From positions 1 through 64,000 of the forward strand of contig NZ_BMPB01000014.1 in assembly GCF_014647375.1 (NCBI RefSeq): a stretch of DNA of 64,000 bases, in the 5' to 3' direction. The stretch is from Parabacteroides faecis (GTDB taxonomy: Bacteria > Bacteroidota > Bacteroidia > Bacteroidales > Tannerellaceae). This document shows, piece by piece, positions 1 to 8,443 of the stretch. The notes beneath the pieces were generated by a model. It was not told where the DNA came from, ran no database searches, and worked only from the letters and a program-made list of their open reading frames with translations. Numbering within the stretch: position 1 is the stretch's first letter; every line of letters starts with the position of its first letter. Made by a program: the position numbers and the translations under genes.

Positions 1-65
1 GACTTGCATGTGTTAAGCCTGTCGCTAGCGTTCATCCTGAGCCAGGATCAAACTCTTCGTTGTTT
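1..65 (-). rRNA. 16S ribosomal RNA, 5' end only
   Basis: Read on the minus strand, these bases contain the universal 16S start AGAGTTTGATCCTGGCTCAG followed by GATGAACGCTAGCGACAGGC and TTAACACATGCAAGTC. This is the first conserved stretch of a bacterial 16S gene; the rest lies outside the window to the left. The GCTAGCGACAGGC variant is what I associate with Parabacteroides (Bacteroides usually has GCTAGCTACAGGC). The exact mature 5' end is uncertain by a few bases. Confidence 0.95.
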
Positions 66-161
66 AAATTGTTTTATGCTCTTGCTCAGAATCCGTTTTT
101 TATTTCAAGTTTTTGACGGTATTAATTTTTAATACTTGTACTACTTGTTGATATGTAAATC

Positions 162-172
162 TTTCAAAGAAC
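162..172 (-). promoter_or_regulatory. boxA-like site in the rRNA leader
   Basis: The minus strand reads GTTCTTTGAAA about 100 bases upstream of the 16S start and downstream of the proximal promoter. The position and sequence resemble the boxA antitermination element of rRNA leaders. The assignment rests on resemblance only. Confidence 0.5.
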
Positions 173-198
173 TATTGCCCATCTTTCGATTGCGGCTG

Positions 199-229
199 CA
201 AAGGTAAGGACTTTATTTTAACTGCCAAA
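199..229 (-). promoter_or_regulatory. rRNA operon promoter, proximal
   Basis: The minus strand has TTTG (226-229), a 19-base spacer and TACCTTTG (199-206), an excellent match to the Bacteroidota vegetative promoter TTTG-N19-21-TAnnTTTG. It points at the 16S gene, with a predicted transcription start near 192-195 and a leader of about 130 bases. Confidence 0.8.
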
Positions 230-369
230 TTTTTCAGAAGAAAAATTCAAAGTTTTTTTTGAGCCACTGCGACGGTTGGAATTTTGCTTAGAATCTCTAA
301 CCTCATCCCCTTTCCACAGGTTACCTCTTTCATCATTTCTGGTGTGCCGTTCTCTCTTGAATGCGGGTG

Positions 370-401
370 CAAAAGTAGTGCTTTACAACATACGCTCCAA
401 A
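370..401 (-). promoter_or_regulatory. rRNA operon promoter, distal
   Basis: A second promoter of the same form lies 170 bases further out on the minus strand: TTTG (398-401), a 20-base spacer and TACTTTTG (370-377). Tandem promoters are usual for rRNA operons. No open reading frame between the two promoters looks real. Confidence 0.75.
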
Positions 402-805
402 TATTTCATCCTTTATTTTTCATTTATTTTTCCACCGGAGAAACTGTTATATAATGTACGAACGAAAAAGCCTGAAAAAATATTCCTCGCTAACCGATAC
501 AATCCACATCTTTCGATTCTGACATACGTTTACTTTGGTCGTTTGTCAACTTATTTCAGGACAGGACAACCCATTCACTCATTCGTTCAATATATATCGA
601 ATGAATGAAACTCAATCATCAAACGAATGAAGCATATATGTGTTCTTTGCGTTTGATATATATCAAACGAATACTTTATACTGTAGCAAAGCTGAGTTCG
701 ATACAAGTCTTAATGATTTTGAATCAGAAGTTTTGACCTTTACTGAAAGTAGTTTACAGATAAACATATTGACATCAGCCATCTTTTACAGAAATATCAA
801 AATAA
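402..805. other. gene-free spacer with palindromes
   Basis: This stretch between the rRNA promoters and the oxidoreductase terminator holds no convincing gene; the short frames crossing it have no start context or protein character. It contains a perfect 18-bp palindrome at 651-668 (GTTTGATATATATCAAAC), an imperfect inverted repeat at 580-603 (CATTCG, 12 bases, CGAATG), and two copies of ATCAAACGAAT at 618-628 and 662-672. The function is unknown. Confidence 0.5.
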
Positions 806-841
806 AAACTCCAAATCCCTGTATTCAAGAATTTGGAGTTT
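806..841 (-). terminator. terminator of the Gfo/Idh/MocA gene
   Basis: An 11-bp perfect stem (AAACTCCAAAT / ATTTGGAGTTT) with a 14-base loop lies 26 bases past the oxidoreductase stop codon. On the minus strand it is followed by TTTTATTTT. It reads as an intrinsic terminator for the leftward gene. Confidence 0.75.
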
Positions 842-867
842 CATCATTAAAAATTCATTTGTTCCAT

Positions 868-2238
868 TTACATTACAGGAGCATCCGGAGCCTTACCCGG
901 CTTTGGAGCTTCCCCTTCTTTATAGAAAGGTAACGGCCCCATCTTATATTCTTCCGGCCCATAATAAAGTGTCGATGCCATAATCTCATCCCAGGAAATC
1001 GGTTTTCCGGTGTAAGCAGCCTCACGTCCGAGAATTGCGATCTGCGTTGAATAAGCCAACGCTTCCGCCTGATTTATCTTTTTATCCAAACGGATCGATT
1101 CAACCAGGTGAACATGTTCCTGGTCATACGGATTTTTCACAGGCTTATTTTTATAATCATATTCCCAAAGCGTATTTCCATTATAATCGACAAGCTTGAT
1201 CTCTCCTCTGTCGTTCAACAGAGCAACACCCTTGGTGCCATATACCTGCTCGGAAACATTTCCGTCGCAACCGTCGATCTGACGAGCAGTTGCTAACATG
1301 CGTTTGTTATTATTATAATAGTAGTCCACACTAAAGAAATCATAAATATCCCCTGTCAAACGTTGCGCACGGCCGCCGAAACCTACCGCACGAACAGGAC
1401 GATCTTCCATGAACCAGGTAACAACATCTATGTTATGGATAGCCTGATCCAGCAGATGGTCACCACTTAACCATTTAATGTTAAACCAGTTACGAATACA
1501 ATATTCCATGTCGCTCCATTCCGGACGTTTCCGTTTATTCCACCAGGCACCCTGATCCCAATGTGCTGAAGATGATACGACATCGCCTATCAATCCATTT
1601 TTCACTTGAACATAAGCCTCCCAATAGTCCTTACGATGCCGGCGCTGATTACCCGTAACAACAGTCAAACCTTTGGAAGTAGCCACCTTTGCTGCAGCAA
1701 TCACCGTACGTATACCTGTAGGATCGACAGCACAAGGTTTTTCCATAAAAATATGCTTGCCTGCTTCAACGGCGGCTTTAAACTGTTCCGGACGAAAATG
1801 CGTAGGAGTACACAGCAGAACGACATCTATATCATTCATTGCCAAGACTTTTTTATACGCATCAAATCCTAAGAAACAGTTGGCATCAGGAACCTCATTT
1901 TTAAACTGTTCTGATAGTACTTTCCGGCAGGTAGCCATTCTATCCGGGAACAGATCGGCCAGCGCTATAATAGATACATTCGGTCCGGATTTAAGAAACT
2001 GAGTAGCCGCTCCGGTACCACGGTCGCCACAACCAACCAACGCAGCTTTTAAAGGTTTTCCATCAGGAGCCACTTCTACGAAAGAGAACATTCCCAATTC
2101 TTCCGGAGAATAATTCTTCGCAGCCGCACCTGCACCTTGTTTTTCTTGCGTACATGAAGTCATTACAGCCGACGACATACCTAATGGTATTCCGGCACCC
2201 AGCAATGCTGTGTTTGTTAAGAAATCTCTTCTTTTCAT
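868..2238 (-). CDS. Gfo/Idh/MocA family oxidoreductase, exported
   Basis: A 456-residue NAD(P)-dependent oxidoreductase of the Gfo/Idh/MocA family. It begins with a twin-arginine type signal (KRRDFL at residues 2-7, hydrophobic run to about 27) with a Cys at 29 that could also be a lipidation site. The Rossmann nucleotide-binding loop GCGDRG is at 69-74 and the family motif EKP at 166-168. Such proteins oxidise or rearrange sugar substrates; Tat-exported members act in the periplasm. The start at 2238 is chosen because a consensus promoter lies at 2273-2304 and would place transcript initiation inside the longer upstream frame. It is divergent from the GH29 gene, which may share its substrate. 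The sugar substrate cannot be read from sequence. GH109 glycosidases belong to the same fold, but I did not see their signature. Confidence 0.88.
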   Translation of the reverse strand: MKRRDFLTNTALLGAGIPLGMSSAVMTSCTQEKQGAGAAAKNYSPEELGMFSFVEVAPDGKPLKAALVGCGDRGTGAATQFLKSGPNVSIIALADLFPDRMATCRKVLSEQFKNEVPDANCFLGFDAYKKVLAMNDIDVVLLCTPTHFRPEQFKAAVEAGKHIFMEKPCAVDPTGIRTVIAAAKVATSKGLTVVTGNQRRHRKDYWEAYVQVKNGLIGDVVSSSAHWDQGAWWNKRKRPEWSDMEYCIRNWFNIKWLSGDHLLDQAIHNIDVVTWFMEDRPVRAVGFGGRAQRLTGDIYDFFSVDYYYNNNKRMLATARQIDGCDGNVSEQVYGTKGVALLNDRGEIKLVDYNGNTLWEYDYKNKPVKNPYDQEHVHLVESIRLDKKINQAEALAYSTQIAILGREAAYTGKPISWDEIMASTLYYGPEEYKMGPLPFYKEGEAPKPGKAPDAPVM

Positions 2239-2272
2239 GGTATTTATTATAAAAATATAGTTATTAGACGCC

Positions 2273-2304
2273 CAAATATATGAATTCATTATCAACAAAG
2301 CAAA
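2273..2304 (-). promoter_or_regulatory. promoter of the Gfo/Idh/MocA gene
   Basis: The minus strand carries TTTG (2301-2304), a 20-base spacer and TATATTTG (2273-2280). It matches the Bacteroidota promoter and lies 35 bases upstream of the ATG at 2238. Confidence 0.65.
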
Positions 2305-2490
2305 CTTAAAACACATTTTATACATCACATTATTAAGTAGATAGATATATTTTACATGTATTTAATACAATAAGGTAAATAATATTGTACTAAATACGCC
2401 AAGTATCCTATCATACAGCTTTTGTCCTGTTATACAATAACTAAAAATATCAAAACAGACAGAAAAAACACCTGCGAAGCATATTTTTCG

Positions 2491-2498
2491 TACCTTTG
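2491..2498 (+). promoter_or_regulatory. promoter -7 element of the GH29 gene
   Basis: TACCTTTG, a perfect TAnnTTTG match, sits 27 bases before the fucosidase ATG. No clear -33 TTTG is present at the expected distance, so activation by a regulator is possible. Confidence 0.55.
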
Positions 2499-2525
2499 AA
2501 GCATAAACAATAACATAAACGAACG

Positions 2526-4580
2526 ATGAAAAGCACAAATTATCTTTTCCTCCTCGGACTAGGGCTTACAACTTTGATCTCCTGCAAAGAGGTAAACGCT
2601 CCCGATCCGGTTTATCCTATTCCCACGCCGGAACAGGTAGAATGGCACAAAATGGAAACTTATGCCTTTGTCCATTTTGGTTTGAACACATTTAACGATC
2701 TAGAATGGGGATATGGAAATACCCCTGCTTCGACCTTCAATCCTACTGATCTGGATTGCGAACAATGGGTCCGCACGATCCAGGCTGCGGGCTTAAAAGG
2801 AGTGATTCTCACAGCCAAACACCATGATGGTTTTTGTCTATGGCAGACTGCTACAACAGAATACAGTGTGAAAAACTCTCCCTGGGAAGGCGGAAAAGGA
2901 GATATGGTAAAGGAACTGTCCGATGCTTGTCATAAACACGGACTGAAATTCGGTATCTATCTTTCCCCCTGGGATCGTAACAGCGAAAACTATGGGCAAC
3001 CGGGGTATGTAGATAAGTTCCATTCCCAATTACATGAACTGGTATGTAACTATGGCCCGTTATTCGAATACTGGTTTGACGGCGCAAACGGTGGCAACGG
3101 CTGGTATGGCGGTGCAAATGAAACCCGTTCTATCGACCCGAATACTTATTATAAATACGAACAGGCTGTCGACACAATCAAAAAATATAATCCATCGGTC
3201 ATGATCTTCGGAGGAACCGAACCGACCATTCGCTGGATCGGAAACGAAGAAGGCTGGGCCGGTGATACACAATGGAGTATGTTTACGAAGAAAGACGGTA
3301 TACATTACCGTCAGAGCCAATGGGGACTGGAAGATGGCGACCAATGGCTAGGTGGCGAATGCGACGTATCTATCCGCCCGGGTTGGTTCTACCATGCACG
3401 CGAAGATCACCAGGTAAAATCATTGTCACATCTGGTCGATCTGTATTACCGCAGTGTCGGACATAATGCGAACTTCCTGTTGAATTTCCCTGTCGCACTG
3501 AATGGAAAGATCAGTCCGACAGATTCCATCCGCGCTGTCGAATGGTATCAGACTATACAAAACGATCTTAAAAACAACTTACTGGAGAATGCTTCCGTAA
3601 AAGCCAGCAATTCCCGGGGTGGCCAGTTCACAGCGAATAAAGTCAATGACGGGAATTGGGATTCTTACTGGGCTACAGAAGATGGCGTCACAAATGCAAC
3701 ACTAACCTTTACATTCGATAAACCAACGGATGTAAACCGTCTGATGATCCAGGAATATATACCTCTGGGACAGCGCGTAAAAGCATTTACCATCGAAACG
3801 GAAAAAGACGGACAATGGACACCGGTCGAAGCTGCCGACTCAACGACTACCGTCGGCTACAAACGTATTGTCCGCTTCCAGACTGTCAATACCGATAAAA
3901 TACGCATCAACTTCCTGGATGCACGTGGCCCGCTATGTATTAATAATGTAGAAGCTTTTCTTGCTCCGGCTCTGCTGACAGAACCAGCAATCAGTCGTGA
4001 CCTGAAAAATATCGTTACCATCCGGGTGGAAGATAAAAATTCAGAAATCCACTATACAACCGACGGTTCGGAACCGACAAAGGACTCTCCCCGTTATACC
4101 GAACCGTTCGCCTTTGCTCAAAAAGGTACGATCAAGGCTATTTCATACGACCGTACATTCGACAAGGCCAGTCCGGTATCTGTAAAAGAGCTGGATATTC
4201 CGGCTTCCGACTACACAGTTGTCTACCCGAAGGATGAAAAAACAATTGTCATGTTCGACGGTAACGGATATACCACTTTCTATCTGCCGAAAGGAAAGCA
4301 GGAAGTGGAAATACAACTGGCTAACGAAATGCCGATATCCGGATTCCGGTATGTTCCCAATCAGGGACGCGATGCAGGAGGACATATTTCTAATTATCAA
4401 CTATTTGTTAATAATAAGAAAGTGGCTGAAGGCGAATTCTCTAATATCAAACATAATCCGATAGAGCAGGAAATCCGTTTCCCGGCCGTAAAAGGAGATA
4501 AGATACGGTTCGTAGCAACACGGATTGTCGATAACCAGCCGCAAGCTGGGATTGGAGAGTTTTCAGTAATTACTGAATAA
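2526..4580 (+). CDS. GH29 alpha-L-fucosidase, lipoprotein
   Basis: A 684-residue exported glycosidase that should remove terminal alpha-L-fucose from glycans. The signal ends in a lipobox (LISC, Cys20), so it is probably surface or periplasmic membrane-anchored. The GH29 barrel spans roughly 30-350, with HFGLNTF (50-56), KHHDGF (98-103) and EYWFDG (181-186); Asp185 sits where GH29 has its nucleophile. An F5/8 type C-like (CBM32) domain follows at about 355-480, then a chitobiase-type C-terminal domain (IHYTTDGSEPT near 510) and a final beta-sandwich. It is divergent from the Gfo/Idh/MocA gene and stops at a strong terminator. A degraded copy of the tail of a related gene is found at 15027-15368. 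Some GH29-related enzymes also act on L-galactosides, relevant to the 36-46 kb operon. Confidence 0.93.
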   Translation: MKSTNYLFLLGLGLTTLISCKEVNAPDPVYPIPTPEQVEWHKMETYAFVHFGLNTFNDLEWGYGNTPASTFNPTDLDCEQWVRTIQAAGLKGVILTAKHHDGFCLWQTATTEYSVKNSPWEGGKGDMVKELSDACHKHGLKFGIYLSPWDRNSENYGQPGYVDKFHSQLHELVCNYGPLFEYWFDGANGGNGWYGGANETRSIDPNTYYKYEQAVDTIKKYNPSVMIFGGTEPTIRWIGNEEGWAGDTQWSMFTKKDGIHYRQSQWGLEDGDQWLGGECDVSIRPGWFYHAREDHQVKSLSHLVDLYYRSVGHNANFLLNFPVALNGKISPTDSIRAVEWYQTIQNDLKNNLLENASVKASNSRGGQFTANKVNDGNWDSYWATEDGVTNATLTFTFDKPTDVNRLMIQEYIPLGQRVKAFTIETEKDGQWTPVEAADSTTTVGYKRIVRFQTVNTDKIRINFLDARGPLCINNVEAFLAPALLTEPAISRDLKNIVTIRVEDKNSEIHYTTDGSEPTKDSPRYTEPFAFAQKGTIKAISYDRTFDKASPVSVKELDIPASDYTVVYPKDEKTIVMFDGNGYTTFYLPKGKQEVEIQLANEMPISGFRYVPNQGRDAGGHISNYQLFVNNKKVAEGEFSNIKHNPIEQEIRFPAVKGDKIRFVATRIVDNQPQAGIGEFSVITE

Positions 4581-4614
4581 AACCGGTATTACAAAATCAA
4601 TACGATTCAAATAA

Positions 4615-4651
4615 AAAAGAGTGTCGGACATATACGTTTCGACACTCTTTT
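4615..4651 (+). terminator. terminator after the GH29 gene
   Basis: A perfect 12-bp stem (AAAAGAGTGTCG / CGACACTCTTTT) with a 13-base loop, A-rich on one side and T-rich on the other, so it can work in both directions. It lies between the fucosidase and the candidate invertible segment and would insulate each from the other. Confidence 0.85.
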
Positions 4652-4715
4652 CTTATATATACCACAATGACATTTTATTCAGGACAGCTTTTCTTTGATA
4701 AACACAATCTTACTT

Positions 4716-4735
4716 AGTTCTTGGAGAACTATGTC
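4716..4735 (+). repeat. left inverted repeat of a candidate invertible segment
   Basis: The sequence AGTTCTTGGAGAACTATGTC matches the reverse complement of 5128-5147 at 19 of 20 positions. Its first 15 bases are themselves a dyad (AGTTC, five bases, GAACT), the usual architecture of a site-specific recombinase core. See the paired repeat at 5128-5147. Confidence 0.7.
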
Positions 4736-5127
4736 CATTTGGACTATCTTTATAGTTATAACAGAAACTGTTTTATAAAAATATCTTAGACTTAGGACGA
4801 TAAACTTATTGGTGCTTGTTGTCGTTTTTTTTTGAGTTATTAGAAAACGTCGGCAAGTTATATAAAAATATTACAACTACAACCTTTTTTTACATAAAAA
4901 ATCCAACAACACTAAATATTAAGCAGTGAGAGCCACCGAAAACGAACCAATGAAAGCTACTTCTTCACACCTTTTAAATGATAATTAACATCAAGCCCGC
5001 ATGTTATAACAAATTTCCCCTTTGCCCCACCTGCAAAGAGCATGATACTCAACAAACTAAATTTCAAAGCAAGGGCACAATTCCTGCTATTTAGAACAAG
5101 ATCATTAAACCTTCCTTATGACCAACA
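4736..5127. promoter_or_regulatory. candidate invertible promoter segment upstream of SusC
   Basis: A 392-bp AT-rich stretch without a credible gene, enclosed by 20-bp inverted repeats and ending 84 bases before the SusC ATG. Phase-variable promoters of this design, flipped by tyrosine recombinases, are known upstream of SusC-type genes in Bacteroides fragilis. I could not find a clean TAnnTTTG promoter in either orientation; TTAGTTTG on the minus strand (5052-5059) is the nearest, and inversion would turn it toward SusC. No recombinase gene lies in the window, but such enzymes often act from a distance. Confidence 0.55.
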
Positions 5128-5147
5128 GACATAGTTCTCCAAGGACT
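5128..5147 (-). repeat. right inverted repeat of a candidate invertible segment
   Basis: This is the inverted partner of 4716-4735 with one mismatch (AGTCCTTGG in place of AGTTCTTGG on the minus strand). It lies 64 bases upstream of the SusC start codon, a plausible leader distance for a promoter reading out of the segment. Confidence 0.7.
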
Positions 5148-5211
5148 CAGATATACCTTATTTAACCTTAGTGAAAATTGTAGTTATATTATATAATTTA
5201 ATGTGTGTGAA

Positions 5212-8200
5212 ATGAAAAAGTTAACTTTTACTTTACTGTGCCTTGTGATCTGCATGTGTACAGTAGTGGCTCAAAATGTGAAGGTGACAGGTACTGTTAC
5301 CGCCGCAGATGACGGTCTACCGATTATTGGAGCATCAGTTCTTGTTAAAGGGACAATGATTGGTACAGTAACGGATGCCGAAGGTCGTTTCTCTTTGGAT
5401 GTACCACCCGAGGGAAAAATTTTACAAATTTCGTATGTCGGTATGAACACGCAGGAAGTAGCTGTAAAGCCAGTTATTAAAGTGCTCCTGCAGTCAGACA
5501 CCCAGAATTTGGAGGAAGTTGTCGTTACGGCAATGGGTATTACCCGCTCCGAAAAGACCCTGGGATATTCAGCAACGACCGTTAAGGCTGATGAAATTAT
5601 CAGCTCACGTACGACCAATGTAGCCGATGCCCTTTCCGGTAAGGTAGCCGGATTATCGGTAAGCTCCACCTCTTCCGACCCAGGTTCGGTTAGTAACATT
5701 GTAATCCGTGGTTTCAGTTCTATCAACGGAAGTAATCAACCACTTTATGTAGTTGACGGTGTACCTTTACAGAATAATATGGTTTCCGGTGATGGCAAGA
5801 ACGTAGCAACCGGAGGTATTTCAAGTGTGGCTTCTGAAGATATCGCTTCGATGACTGTATTAAAAGGTGCTGCTGCAACCGCCCTGTATGGTAGCCGTGC
5901 CGCTAACGGTGTGATCGTGATTACCACGAAATCAGGAAAGAAAGGCGACGGACGGAATTTCTCGATCAGCTACAGCGGCAATGTACAGGCTCGTATGGTC
6001 TCTTTCCTGCCGGAAATGCAGAACTCGTTCGGACAGGGATGGAACGGTGCACAGACATATATTGAGAATGGTTCCTGGGGTCCTCGCTTGGACGGATCAA
6101 TGCAGGTGTATGGGCCTATCTGGAATAATCAGCAATTGATTCATGAATACAGTGCAAAAGAAAATAATGTAAAGGATTTCTTTGATCCGGGTTGGTCGCA
6201 GAACCATACAATTTCCTTGAGCGGTGTTTCTTCCGACACCAAGATGGATTATTATCTGTCTTATTCTTTTACGAAAGATGATGGTATCATGCCGAAAGAT
6301 TATGATACATACGAACGTAATACGGTAGCTTTCCGTGGCGGCTATGAAGCGACAGACTGGTTGAAAGTGTCTTCTTCCCTTAATTTTGCACGCAGCCAGA
6401 CAGATGCAGTCGGCAGTTTCCAAGGTACATCCGTAATCGACGGCGTGTTTGAGTTACCTCGCGACATCTCTATCGTGGACATGAAAGATACCAGTTCACC
6501 GTTCAATACGCCGGAAGCTTACTTTACTCCTTACGGCATCACCAACCCCTACTGGTCATTGGAAAACAATTACAACCATACGGCTTCGAAGCAAATTTAC
6601 GGTAAAGTGCAGGTGGATGTCACTCCGATCAAAGAGTTGAAACTGTCCTATCGTATGGGCTTCGACTATACGGACTATGACCGTAAGGTAGGTGCTCCGC
6701 AAATTAAGCTGGACGACGCGCTGATCGACGAAGACTATGGATATGCTCCTTCCAACATGAACCAAAGTGGACATGTATATACCCGCTATGGCCGTCATTA
6801 CGAATTGAATCACGATTTCCTGGCTAATTATTCTAAACGCTTCCTGGATAACAAGCTGGATGTGAGCGTAAATGCCGGTGTAAACATGAACGAACGCGGA
6901 TATACGCGCACGACCGGCCAGACCGATGACTTGTCGTTCTATTCCGGATTCTGGGATCTGAGTAACGGTTCTACGAAAACAACATTGTCGGAAAGTCAGA
7001 ATAAACGCCGTTTGGTTGGTCTCTTCGGAGATGTAACCCTTGGTTGGGACGATATGATTTACCTGAACCTGACCGCACGTAACGACTGGTCGTCTACATT
7101 GCCTATCGACAACAACAGTTTCTTCTATCCGGGTGCCACATTGAGTTGGATCTTTACCCGCCTAATCCCGGAAAATGAAATTCTTACTTTCGGAAAGGCT
7201 CGTTTGGCATATGGTAAGACCGGTAACGATGCAGATCCTTACCAGACAGGTCTGACTTATATACAAGGTACGGCAAATGGCTATTATGGCAGCGACATAT
7301 CCAAGTTCCCGATGAACGGAGTGAATGCCTTTATAGCTTCCAATACAAAAGGCAGCAACACATTGCGTCCGGAAATGACATCAGAATTTGAAGTCGGCAT
7401 GAACTTACAATTCTTCAACGGACGTTTCGGGATCGATGCAGCCTATTACAACCGTAAAACGAAAGACCAGATCTTTACTCTTCCGACCGATCCGTCAACA
7501 GGTTTCAGCTATATGGTAACCAACTTCGGTGAAGTCAGCAACAAAGGTATCGAATTAGTTATCAACACCACTCCGATACAGATTAAAGATTTTCGTTGGG
7601 ATTTGAGTTTCAACTTCTCAAAAAACAACAACAAGGTACTTTCATTACCTGAAAGCCTGGAAGGCGGAAAAGTTTCCATCTATAACTTCTCTGCCGGTAA
7701 CGATGCGATTTATATGTATGCCGAAGAAGGTAAGCCGATGGGGCAGTTCTATACTTACTTACCGAAGAAAACGGCAGATGGAAAGCCGATCGTAGACGCA
7801 AACGGTTATCCTGTTTTAGGCACATCTGTCGAAGATACCGGCAAAAACATGAATCACGACTGGACAGGCGGAATCAATACAGCTTTTACCTATAAAGATT
7901 TCACATTGAGCGCATCTTTGGATATTCGTAGCGGTGGTTATATGTTCTCACGTACGAAGAACCTGATGCAATTTACAGGTAACGGTGTAGTTACAACTTA
8001 CAACGACCGTCGTCCGTTCATTATCCCCAATTCAGTCGTTGATAATGGCGATGGCAATTATACCGAAAACACCACCCCGATTTATCTGGGCAACGGCAGC
8101 TATCAAACCTATTTCAATGATTACGGATATGGAGATGGCGGAGAAGCTTATCTGCTCGATCGTTCATTCGTTAAATTGCGTAACATCAGCCTGACCTGGA

Positions 8201-8424
8201 ATGTTCCGAGACAGTGGGTACGCAAGATGTCATTGAGCAATTTGGCCATTACGGCATTTTGTAATAATGTATTTACCTGGACCGCATCAGATAACCGCTA
8301 CGTAGATCCGGAATCAACAACCGTATCACAGTCTTCTTATGGTGACCTGGCAACACAATTCGGTGAACTGTATACCAACCCGTCTTGCCGTATATTCGGA
8401 TGCAACCTGAGTGTTAAATTCTAA
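5212..8424 (+). CDS. SusC/RagA family TonB-linked outer-membrane transporter
   Basis: A 1070-residue SusC-type transporter. The signal peptide (MKKLTFTLLCLVICMCTVVAQ) is followed by a carboxypeptidase-D-like domain (about 22-108), the plug (LEEVVVTAMG near 99, ALYGSRAANGVIVITTK near 225) and a beta-barrel ending in a terminal Phe. There is no N-terminal STN signalling domain, so it is unlikely to signal through a FecR/sigma pair. The ATG at 5212 is preferred over the GTG at 5203, since it starts directly with the signal peptide. It heads a four-gene operon (next gene 19 bases downstream) and is preceded by the candidate invertible segment. The partner set suggests peptide rather than glycan import; this is an inference from gene order. 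Confidence 0.93.
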   Translation: MKKLTFTLLCLVICMCTVVAQNVKVTGTVTAADDGLPIIGASVLVKGTMIGTVTDAEGRFSLDVPPEGKILQISYVGMNTQEVAVKPVIKVLLQSDTQNLEEVVVTAMGITRSEKTLGYSATTVKADEIISSRTTNVADALSGKVAGLSVSSTSSDPGSVSNIVIRGFSSINGSNQPLYVVDGVPLQNNMVSGDGKNVATGGISSVASEDIASMTVLKGAAATALYGSRAANGVIVITTKSGKKGDGRNFSISYSGNVQARMVSFLPEMQNSFGQGWNGAQTYIENGSWGPRLDGSMQVYGPIWNNQQLIHEYSAKENNVKDFFDPGWSQNHTISLSGVSSDTKMDYYLSYSFTKDDGIMPKDYDTYERNTVAFRGGYEATDWLKVSSSLNFARSQTDAVGSFQGTSVIDGVFELPRDISIVDMKDTSSPFNTPEAYFTPYGITNPYWSLENNYNHTASKQIYGKVQVDVTPIKELKLSYRMGFDYTDYDRKVGAPQIKLDDALIDEDYGYAPSNMNQSGHVYTRYGRHYELNHDFLANYSKRFLDNKLDVSVNAGVNMNERGYTRTTGQTDDLSFYSGFWDLSNGSTKTTLSESQNKRRLVGLFGDVTLGWDDMIYLNLTARNDWSSTLPIDNNSFFYPGATLSWIFTRLIPENEILTFGKARLAYGKTGNDADPYQTGLTYIQGTANGYYGSDISKFPMNGVNAFIASNTKGSNTLRPEMTSEFEVGMNLQFFNGRFGIDAAYYNRKTKDQIFTLPTDPSTGFSYMVTNFGEVSNKGIELVINTTPIQIKDFRWDLSFNFSKNNNKVLSLPESLEGGKVSIYNFSAGNDAIYMYAEEGKPMGQFYTYLPKKTADGKPIVDANGYPVLGTSVEDTGKNMNHDWTGGINTAFTYKDFTLSASLDIRSGGYMFSRTKNLMQFTGNGVVTTYNDRRPFIIPNSVVDNGDGNYTENTTPIYLGNGSYQTYFNDYGYGDGGEAYLLDRSFVKLRNISLTWNVPRQWVRKMSLSNLAITAFCNNVFTWTASDNRYVDPESTTVSQSSYGDLATQFGELYTNPSCRIFGCNLSVKF

Positions 8425-8443
8425 AACGAGGAGAAAATAAAAT

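Noticed and set aside
276-608. 110-residue open frame upstream of the rRNA operon
   Set aside because: It overlaps the distal rRNA promoter, has no plausible start context and no recognisable protein character; it looks like a chance frame in AT-rich spacer.
868-2238. GH109 alpha-N-acetylgalactosaminidase identity for the Gfo/Idh/MocA protein
   Set aside because: The fold and Tat-like signal agree, but I do not see the GH109-specific sequence region, so only the superfamily is called.
4736-5127. Small recombinase or regulatory gene inside the inverted-repeat segment
   Set aside because: No frame of useful length or composition exists on either strand in the segment.
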